Shown one piece after another: positions 55,387 through 60,785 of a stretch of DNA of 60,785 nt. Where the stretch lies: NCBI GenBank assembly GCA_001465015.1, contig LNEO01000337.1, positions 1 through 60,785 of the forward strand, read 5' to 3'. A program made the translations under genes and the position numbers. Within the stretch, counting starts at the first letter, position 1, and every line of letters begins with the position of its first letter. This stretch comes from Deltaproteobacteria bacterium Ga0077539 (GTDB lineage Bacteria > Myxococcota_A > Polyangia > Polyangiales > Ga0077539). The notes beneath the pieces are model-generated. The model did not search any database. It saw only the letters and a list, made by a program, of their open reading frames with translations, and was not told the DNA's origin.

Positions 55387-57015
55387 CTATTTTTGCAGCA
55401 GAATCCAGCCGATCGCGCCGGCGAGCGCGAGCAGCCCGACGATCGCGAAGGCGATGGCGGCTTTCATTCCGCCGCCCATGGGCTCTTCTGCAGCCGGGGT
55501 TTGCACTGGCTGCGCGACAGGGACGATCTGACTCGAGGACGCATCCGGATGCGCGGCGTGCGTCCCGTGCACGAGCGGCACAGGCTGCGGCGCTTGATTC
55601 ACCAGCGGAACAGGCAGCGACGCGGTCTGCGCGAGCGGTGAGCGCCCCTGCGCCGGCGTCGGAATGTTCTGCGGGATGGGAATGTCTTTGGCGTTGAGCG
55701 CCCCCGGCGGCAGCGTGTAGTCCGGCCCGCTCGGCTTGTTGAGCCGCTGCTCTCGGTACGCTTGCACCGCGGCCACATCGACCGGTCGGTCCGGAGCAGC
55801 TCCGCCCTTCTTCGGCGGAGGAACAGCGCCACCGCCGCTCGCAGGCGGGCGGGACGGAGGCAACGACGGCCCCGCCTTGTGCGGCGGCAGCCCTTTGTTC
55901 ATCGGCTTGGACGACGGTCCCTTGTCGAGCGCGCTCGGCATCGAGTTGCCCGAGCTTCCCGAGTTGGCCGCCTTGGCCATCGTCGCCATCGCCGCGGACT
56001 GCACGACAGGCAGCAGCATCGACATGCTCGCGACCGACGTGTGCTCGTCGTCTTCGAACTGATCGACCTCGCCCTGCTCGAGGTACATCCTGAGCTTCTG
56101 CGCGAAGGCATCGGCGTTGTGCGGGCGCTGCTTGGGGTTGTTGCGCAGCGCCGAAACGAGCACGGGCCACAGCCGCTCGGGGATCGCCGAGTGCTTTCGC
56201 AGCTGGTTGTCTTGCGTCTCGGTGCGCGAGCGGATGTAACCGAGCAGCTCGCGCGCGTAGCCCTTCTGATCCTTCGCCGTGGGCTTGAAGGGAAAGAGCT
56301 TCTCGCCGGTCAACAGCTGAAACAAGATCAGCGCCGTCGAGTAGACGTCTGTCCACGTGTCGGTCTTCGCCTCGTGCTCTTCTTGAACCATCGGATCAAG
56401 AAACTGCTCGGGCGCCATGTACTCGGGCGTGCCGGCGAGCATCGCCTTGTCGATGTTCTCCGCGAAGTCCCTGCCCGACATGATGTCTTCGCTCTCGAAG
56501 AGCTTGAGCAGACCCTGCGCGTCCTTCACGAGCCCGAAGTCCATCAAGCGGACCTCCCACTCGCGGGTGAGCATCACGTTCTCTGGCTTGAGGTCTCGGT
56601 GCGCCAGACCGTAGGTGTGCAGCCCGTGCAGCGCTTCACAGAGCTGCAGGCCGAACTTCAGCGCCTCGTTCACGTCCCAGACGGGCTGAAACTTCAGCGC
56701 GTCCTTCAACGTGCAGCCGTCGATGTACTCCATCGCGAGAAACGGCATCCCGTGCGCGGTGTTGCCGTCGCCCACGTACTTGACGCAGTAGCGATTCTTC
56801 GGGAGCTGTCGGAGGATCTTGATTTCACGCACAAACAATGTGCGCGCCTCCGGCGTGTCCGCCGTGAGCACCTTGACGGCGCACGGTTGCCGCTTGGCGT
56901 CCGTCGCGTAGAACACCCAAGCGAACGCGCCAGCACCAATGAAGCGCTGCAGGTGATAGCCACCTGGCAACGTCGTGTTGATCAGCGTCTTGGGGTCCGG
57001 GCCGCTCATTCGCAT
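55387..57015 (-). CDS. Tail-anchored Ser/Thr protein kinase
   Basis: The 542-aa kinase has a glycine loop GAGAFAWVF (27-35), Lys48, HRDLKPEN (139-146), DFG (159-161), and GTPEYMAPEQ. An insert (LLKLFESEDIMSGRDFAENI) lengthens its activation segment compared with the two cassette kinases, and it belongs to a different subgroup. Residues 320-515 are Pro/Ser/Gly-rich and disordered. The last 22 residues form a membrane helix (AAIAFAIVGLLALAGAIGWI) with only three residues after it, so it is tail-anchored with the whole kinase in the cytoplasm. It is divergent from the unknown gene at 57173. Confidence 0.95.
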   Translation of the reverse strand: MRMSGPDPKTLINTTLPGGYHLQRFIGAGAFAWVFYATDAKRQPCAVKVLTADTPEARTLFVREIKILRQLPKNRYCVKYVGDGNTAHGMPFLAMEYIDGCTLKDALKFQPVWDVNEALKFGLQLCEALHGLHTYGLAHRDLKPENVMLTREWEVRLMDFGLVKDAQGLLKLFESEDIMSGRDFAENIDKAMLAGTPEYMAPEQFLDPMVQEEHEAKTDTWTDVYSTALILFQLLTGEKLFPFKPTAKDQKGYARELLGYIRSRTETQDNQLRKHSAIPERLWPVLVSALRNNPKQRPHNADAFAQKLRMYLEQGEVDQFEDDEHTSVASMSMLLPVVQSAAMATMAKAANSGSSGNSMPSALDKGPSSKPMNKGLPPHKAGPSLPPSRPPASGGGAVPPPKKGGAAPDRPVDVAAVQAYREQRLNKPSGPDYTLPPGALNAKDIPIPQNIPTPAQGRSPLAQTASLPVPLVNQAPQPVPLVHGTHAAHPDASSSQIVPVAQPVQTPAAEEPMGGGMKAAIAFAIVGLLALAGAIGWILLQK

Positions 57016-57172
57016 TCGCGCCGACGCACGTGCGCCGGTCGTGAGGTGATCGTACGCGGGTTTCGCGGCGTTGCATAACTCTTACTGCCATCGCAACCAT
57101 GGAAAATTCGGGTAGGCGTGTGTGGGACTTCGCTGCAACCAGGGGTGCCACGCTGCTACCTTCGGCGCAGCG

Positions 57173-58399
57173 ATGGAGGCCGTGCCCTCGCCGATTGATG
57201 TGTTGGACGCGGCGATCGACCGCGCGGTGCCGCCGCGACGGCTGTCGCAGGCCCTCTCGCACGTCGCGCGCAACGCCGCCGTGGGCGCGATCGAGAAGGA
57301 CGGCGTTTTGCTGCGGCAGGCGCTGGCGCCAGCGTTTCGTTTGGGATCCGGGGACGACCCGCGTGAGGACATCGCTCGCTCGCTCGAGGCGGTGCGCGAG
57401 ATCACCGAGCGCTCGCGGAGGCGAACCAACGCCGAGACCGCGCTGGCCGCAGCGGAGTGCGCGCTCGCCGCCCTCGAAATCGCTCACAACGTCCTCGCAG
57501 GGGTGTCGGGCAACGTACGTCGCGCGATCGCGCTGCTCGACGCGGGCGCGGCGGCGATCGACCGTCAGTACACGTGGCCGAGGACCTCGGCCGAGCAAGT
57601 GGCCTGCACGTTGGCTGCCTTTCTGCCAGCAGAGATCCCGGGTTGGCCCGACTACGACGAGGTCGCGCGGCACTTGATGAAGCCGTCGCGAAGGGACCCG
57701 AGCGCCGTCGTTCGCGCGGTCGAAGGCGTCTCGGACGGCCCCGAAGCGTGGGAGGTGCTCGCGGCGCGCGCGCTCATCCCCGTCGAGTGGGCCGGCGACA
57801 CGTCGCGGTCGTTTCGCGGCGGCGCCCGCGATCGATGGGGCCGCATGCGACGCACGGTGCTCGACGCGCCGCCCGACGTTCGCTCGGCGATCTCGCTCGC
57901 CACGGACCCCGACGGAATGCTCGCCGCCGAGCGCCTCGCCCGCGAGTTCGCCGCCTCGCTCCGCGCGTGGAACCAGCGCGAACCCTCGCACTTCGAGTGG
58001 GCCGTCCTCGATCGCCGCGGGATGCTCGACGTCTACCGCGGCCCGTGGCCCGCGCAGCTCGAGCGCGCGCTTCGCAAAATTCGCCTGTCGACCGCCGAGC
58101 GCGCGTGGGCCGAAGGGCGCGCCGCCACCGCAGCCAACGTCGAGTGGTCGGACACGTACGTCCCCGCGGGGCTGCGCGAGGCGCTGTCGCTAGCAGAGTT
58201 CTGGCGGGTGATGGTCGAGATCCGCGCGAGCTTTCCACAAGAAGACCCTGTGCCCGAGGCGTGGCAGGGAGAGCCTGTCGCGAACGTCTCCTGCGCGCTC
58301 GCCGCGCTGTTGAGCCTCTGGTCTCTGGGGTATGCGCTGGTCTCGTTCGACGGCGAGCGCGCGCAGCTCGCCGCACCGATGGCGGCCGTGGACTCATGA
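57173..58399 (+). CDS. Protein of unknown function (408 aa)
   Basis: I do not recognise this protein. It is soluble, mostly helical and Arg/Ala-rich, with no signal peptide. Noticeable segments are VLDAAIDRAVPPRRLSQAL, ETALAAAECALAALEIAHNV and IPVEWAGDTSRSFRGGARDR. The stop overlaps the ATG of the next gene (ATGA), so the two are probably partners. The kinase gene diverges from it with 157 nt between. An upstream in-frame ATG at 57122 exists, but 57173 begins the more plausible N-terminus. Confidence 0.75.
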   Translation: MEAVPSPIDVLDAAIDRAVPPRRLSQALSHVARNAAVGAIEKDGVLLRQALAPAFRLGSGDDPREDIARSLEAVREITERSRRRTNAETALAAAECALAALEIAHNVLAGVSGNVRRAIALLDAGAAAIDRQYTWPRTSAEQVACTLAAFLPAEIPGWPDYDEVARHLMKPSRRDPSAVVRAVEGVSDGPEAWEVLAARALIPVEWAGDTSRSFRGGARDRWGRMRRTVLDAPPDVRSAISLATDPDGMLAAERLAREFAASLRAWNQREPSHFEWAVLDRRGMLDVYRGPWPAQLERALRKIRLSTAERAWAEGRAATAANVEWSDTYVPAGLREALSLAEFWRVMVEIRASFPQEDPVPEAWQGEPVANVSCALAALLSLWSLGYALVSFDGERAQLAAPMAAVDS

Positions 58400-58740
58400 A
58401 TAACGATCACCTAATCAAGTCGTTCGATCCCCGCGAGGCCATCACCGACGCGGCCCACGCCCGCGCCATCGCCGAGCGCCTCGTGTCCGCCGCGGGCCTG
58501 AGCGAGCGCGTCGAGCTCCGCGAAGAGTCTCTCCCTCCGCGCCTGTCGATCGGCGGCCCCGACGGCTTCGGCTTCTTCGGAACGACGTCCTTCCGCTGGG
58601 TGCACCTCCCGCTCCCCACCACGCCGCGCGCCCTCGCCCTCGCGGTCGCGAGGCACATCCTCGGCGAGTATTGGGCCACCGACGAAGAGATCGCGCTCGA
58701 GCACGCGCGCCTGCCGCTCGCCCTGGTCATGGCGCTGTAA
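58396..58740 (+). CDS. Small protein of unknown function, coupled to preceding gene
   Basis: The 114-aa product begins MNNDHLIKSFDPREAI and has helix-rich sequence (HARAIAERLVSAAGLSERVE) and a beta-like middle (FGFFGTTSFRWVHLPLP). No family is recognised. Its ATG overlaps the previous stop by four bases, strongly suggesting that the two proteins are made together and interact. Confidence 0.72.
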   Translation: MNNDHLIKSFDPREAITDAAHARAIAERLVSAAGLSERVELREESLPPRLSIGGPDGFGFFGTTSFRWVHLPLPTTPRALALAVARHILGEYWATDEEIALEHARLPLALVMAL

Positions 58741-58760
58741 AAGCGGTCGCGCTTCGGCGC

Positions 58761-59510
58761 TCACCGCACGTTTCGAAGCACTTCTTGCACGCACCCGCCG
58801 TCCGCCGCGGCCACCCTCGCGGCCATCTGCGGCGCCACGCAGCGCCCGCTCGACTCCATGCACGCGTCGCAGTCTCGATCGAAGACAGCCAGCGCCAGCG
58901 GCTCGTGGCTCGACGGCATCTCTCGACACAGCACGTTCGCGCCGCAGGTGCAGCGCGGAACAGTCACGTTGATTTCTTGTGCTCGCTCGGCGTCGGCGCA
59001 GACCGTCACGGTGAGCGGCGAGGACTCGCCCGCCGCTGATTCGCGCTCGAACGTCCACTCGGAGATCCTCGGCCGCGCAGCGTCGTTGGCGCCGATGCGC
59101 GCGGTCAATCGATCTCCGTCCCGTCGGTACTCGATCCACTGCGGATAGTCGTGCGCGGGGTTCTCGAAGCGCGCGAAGTTCGCTCGCGCAGAGACCAGCG
59201 CGAACTCTGTCACCGCCTGCCCCTCTGGCGCCGCGACGTAGCGAACGCGTCCCCCACGGGCGTCGAGGCGCAGAAGCTCGTGGTGCACGAGAGCGCCGTC
59301 TCTGAGCGTCGTGCTCGCGCCGCGCATGGCGCCGTCGCGCGCGAGGTTCCATCGCTCGACCGTGGTCGATGGGCCGTCGGTCGAGCGCCACGCGCCCCCG
59401 AGCCACGCGAGCGACTCGATCGAGGGCAGATCGCCACGAGGCACCTGTGTACGTGCGCAGCCAACCGCGAGGACCGAGAGCGCGAACAACGACGAGAGAG
59501 CCCTGTGCAC
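58761..59510 (-). CDS. DUF6265-like lipoprotein with Cys-rich C-terminus
   Basis: The 249-aa protein has a lipobox (LSVLAVGC). A DUF6265-type domain follows (LAWLGGAWRS, VERWNLARDGAMRGASTT, FENPAHDYPQWIEYRRDGD). After about residue 165 a separate Cys-rich part appears (CTCGANVLCREMP, DRDCDACMESSGRC), which is unusual for this family. GTG at 59510 places the signal peptide at the N-terminus; the open frame further upstream runs through a repeat array and is not protein. The convergent gene ends 20 nt away. Confidence 0.82.
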   Translation of the reverse strand: MHRALSSLFALSVLAVGCARTQVPRGDLPSIESLAWLGGAWRSTDGPSTTVERWNLARDGAMRGASTTLRDGALVHHELLRLDARGGRVRYVAAPEGQAVTEFALVSARANFARFENPAHDYPQWIEYRRDGDRLTARIGANDAARPRISEWTFERESAAGESSPLTVTVCADAERAQEINVTVPRCTCGANVLCREMPSSHEPLALAVFDRDCDACMESSGRCVAPQMAARVAAADGGCVQEVLRNVR

Positions 59511-59593
59511 AGCGACGCGAGGGTATCGCAGTACGAGAGTCACCGCGGCACGAGGGACCGCGATCGAGCAAACGGTGCCGAAGCGAGCGAGGG

Positions 59594-59659
59594 GATGATG
59601 CTCAGCATCATGCCCGATGATGCTCAGCATCATGCCCGATGATGCTCAGCATCATGCCC
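59594..59659. repeat. Three perfect 22-bp direct repeats, each a palindrome
   Basis: Copies at 59594-59615, 59616-59637 and 59638-59659 are identical. Each holds ATGATGCTCAGCATCAT, an 8+1+8 palindrome, separated by GCCCG. Spacing of 22 bp is two helical turns, so bound proteins would line up on one face of the DNA. It lies 84 nt upstream of the lipoprotein gene start at 59510. Confidence 0.95.
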
Positions 59660-59690
59660 ACCCAGCGCGCCGGTCTCCATGGACCCATCG

Positions 59691-59708
59691 TGTCCCAAGT
59701 TTGGGACA
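59691..59708. promoter_or_regulatory. 18-bp perfect palindrome, possible operator
   Basis: TGTCCCAAGTTTGGGACA has perfect 8-bp arms around GT. It lies between the 22-bp repeat array and a gene remnant. A dimeric regulator site is the simplest reading; no gene start lies directly beside it. Confidence 0.6.
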
Positions 59709-59726
59709 GCGCGGGACCGATCGGGC

Positions 59727-59852
59727 CGCTCTCGATGGGCGACGCAGATCGAGGACGACCTCGCGCCCGAGGACTTGCCCCACCTCGAGGGGCGAGACGC
59801 GGTCGTCGCCAGCGCTGCGATGCAGCTCGTCGCGCGCTTCGAGGGCAAGTAG
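59727..59852 (+). pseudogene. Coding-like C-terminal gene remnant
   Basis: About 40 codons ending in TAG read RSRWATQIEDDLAPEDLPHL followed by EGRDAVVASAAMQLVARFEG and a final Lys. Almost all third positions after the CAG at 59745 are G or C, as in true genes here, but there is no start codon or upstream domain, and the sequence before it is repeat DNA. It is probably the surviving end of a deleted gene. The parent family is not recognised. Confidence 0.4.
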
Positions 59853-59914
59853 CGACCGTCGCAGCCGCGGCGATCGCGAAACGAGGCTGCCCCCGAAAGC
59901 ATTCAGCGTGCGGG

Positions 59915-59945
59915 GTGCCTGCCCCAATGCATTCGGGGCAGGCAC
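59915..59945 (-). terminator. Strong hairpin after the small lipoprotein gene
   Basis: GTGCCTGCCCC (59915-59925) pairs perfectly with GGGGCAGGCAC (59935-59945) around a 9-nt loop holding AATGCATT. It starts 14 nt after the stop of the minus-strand gene at 59960. It has no T run but is the most stable short stem in this part. Confidence 0.6.
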
Positions 59946-59959
59946 GCCTCCCTGTTCGC

Positions 59960-60343
59960 TCACCTCGAGAGCGCCACGTCCACGCGATACCAGTTTTGCA
60001 TGCACTCGAAGTCGCGCCCCGGAGGAGCGGTCACTCGCTGCTCGAAGTCTGCAAACGACGAATGCCTCACGCGCAACGTGAACGTTCCCGTGCATCCGTA
60101 CCCGAGAACGGTGTAACAGTTCGGCCCAAAACTCAGGCCTACCCCCGACTGCGCACACGAGCCGAGCACATGAGAGGTGCCATCGGCGAACGTAATCGAG
60201 GCCACCGCGCTCGTGATGGGGGCGTTGGTGTCGCCGTCGCGCACGATGACACGCAAGCACGGAGAGCTCAACGGCGTACACGGAGCACACGATTGGAGCG
60301 CTCCAACGAGCATCACGAAGGTTCCGAGTCGAAAACGATTCAT
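59960..60343 (-). CDS. Small Cys-containing lipoprotein
   Basis: The 127-aa product has a signal peptide and lipobox (VMLVGALQSC). A beta-rich domain follows (CLRVIVRDGDTNAPITSAVA to FTLRVRHSSFADFEQRVTAP) that resembles carboxypeptidase-regulatory or Ig-like folds, with six or more cysteines likely forming disulfides. A GAGGAG ribosome binding site lies about 8 nt before the ATG at 60343 and fixes the start. Function is unknown. Confidence 0.8.
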   Translation of the reverse strand: MNRFRLGTFVMLVGALQSCAPCTPLSSPCLRVIVRDGDTNAPITSAVASITFADGTSHVLGSCAQSGVGLSFGPNCYTVLGYGCTGTFTLRVRHSSFADFEQRVTAPPGRDFECMQNWYRVDVALSR

Positions 60344-60436
60344 CGGAGTTCTCCTCATCGCCTTGGAAAGACTGGGCTGATCCTTCGGAGCATTGCGTTG
60401 TTGTTGGTGCGCACCACGAACGCGAACGGAAGCCCA

Positions 60437-60648
60437 GGGCCCGGCCCCATACGCGCCGAAAACTTCACGGCTGAAACAGAGAGATAGAGTAGCAAATCGA
60501 GCGACGAAACGACGTTTTTCACAGAGCCGCTTCGCAGCCCCCACCCGCGCTGCCGCGGCTCGATGTAAAACCTCGTTCTGTCACTCGATTCACAGCTCAC
60601 ACTCTCTACTGTAGCCACAGAGTTTTCGGCGCCTATGGGGCCCGGCCC
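60437..60648. repeat. ~212-bp imperfect palindrome (giant hairpin)
   Basis: The left arm (60437-60530) and right arm (60555-60648) are each 94 nt and pair without gaps at roughly 70 percent of positions. The outer part is best (from GGGCC at 60437 through CGCCGAAAAC, 60622-60648 on the other side), and GAGCCGC/GCGGCTC closes the centre around 24 nt. GCAGC and GCTGC can pair inside the centre. No convincing gene is seen from 60344 to the end of the window. A MITE-like element or a long structured RNA are the main options. Confidence 0.82.
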
Positions 60649-60785
60649 ATCTGGCCTCAGCATTGGTCTCTTCTTGAATCCGTCGCATTGTCAATGCGGC
60701 AGAATCAGAAAGAGAGCAATGACCAGCCCTCGGGCTCCGGGCCGTCGCTTCGCTCGACCTCTGGCCGCGCCTGCCCGCACTCCTC

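Noticed and set aside
59594..59659. CRISPR or plasmid iteron origin
   Set aside because: There are no spacers and no replication initiator gene; the units are adjacent palindromes.

Overview
The window looks like chromosomal DNA of a very GC-rich, predatory/social-type delta-proteobacterium (Myxococcota, probably Polyangiales, close to Sandaracinaceae). This is inferred from gene content. There are four Hanks-type Ser/Thr kinases in 60 kb, an FHA-containing sigma54 activator, and a DUF4388 (PATAN) regulator. There are also SpoVR and DUF444 genes and many lipoproteins with Asp-Thr-Gly/Val linkers (DTGV-type), FG-GAP repeats or Cys-rich repeats. Coding density is high, many genes overlap by 1-4 nt, and GTG/TTG starts are common. 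I saw no rRNA, tRNA, CRISPR array, prophage or complete insertion sequence.

Layout. 1-8.1 kb: small lipoproteins, an orphan Fis-type HTH protein, a secreted parallel beta-helix protein, and a divergent signalling pair (kinase/AAA/TPR protein versus FHA-sigma54 activator). 8.2-13.0 kb: a tightly coupled set of HEAT-like lipoprotein, radical SAM protein, condensation/acyltransferase-like protein and flavin monooxygenase-like protein, which is a plausible undescribed biosynthetic operon. 13.1-16.5 kb: a 1144-aa protein of unknown function, followed by a tandemly duplicated inverted-repeat element. 16.8-22.9 kb: DUF4388 protein, SpoVR, DUF444, a FolK-archease fusion and a metallo-beta-lactamase-fold hydrolase. 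22.9-29.0 kb: transhydrogenase pntA-pntB and an aconitase gene broken by a frameshift, with an unusual palindrome plus 14-bp array between acnA and pntA.

29.2-39.5 kb: two tandem copies of a three-gene cassette, each with a transmembrane Ser/Thr kinase, a TPR/PEGA membrane protein and a 794-aa FG-GAP lipoprotein. This is the strongest candidate for an undescribed envelope signalling system here. 39.6-50.4 kb: flippase, methyltransferase, hybrid histidine kinase, Fe(II)/2-oxoglutarate-type dioxygenase, CapA-like lipoprotein, SDR, VOC protein and PfaD-type enoyl reductase, YccF, and a Cys-rich lipoprotein. 50.6-58.7 kb: ttcA, an inner-membrane TPR-like protein, an S41 protease, a class II amidotransferase, a tail-anchored kinase and an unknown overlapping gene pair. 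58.8-60.8 kb: two lipoproteins embedded in repeat-rich DNA, which holds a three-copy 22-bp palindrome array, an 18-bp perfect palindrome, a coding-like gene remnant and a ~212-bp giant imperfect palindrome.

Functional calls rest on motifs read by eye. No database search was run, so family names are firm only where several signature motifs are visible.
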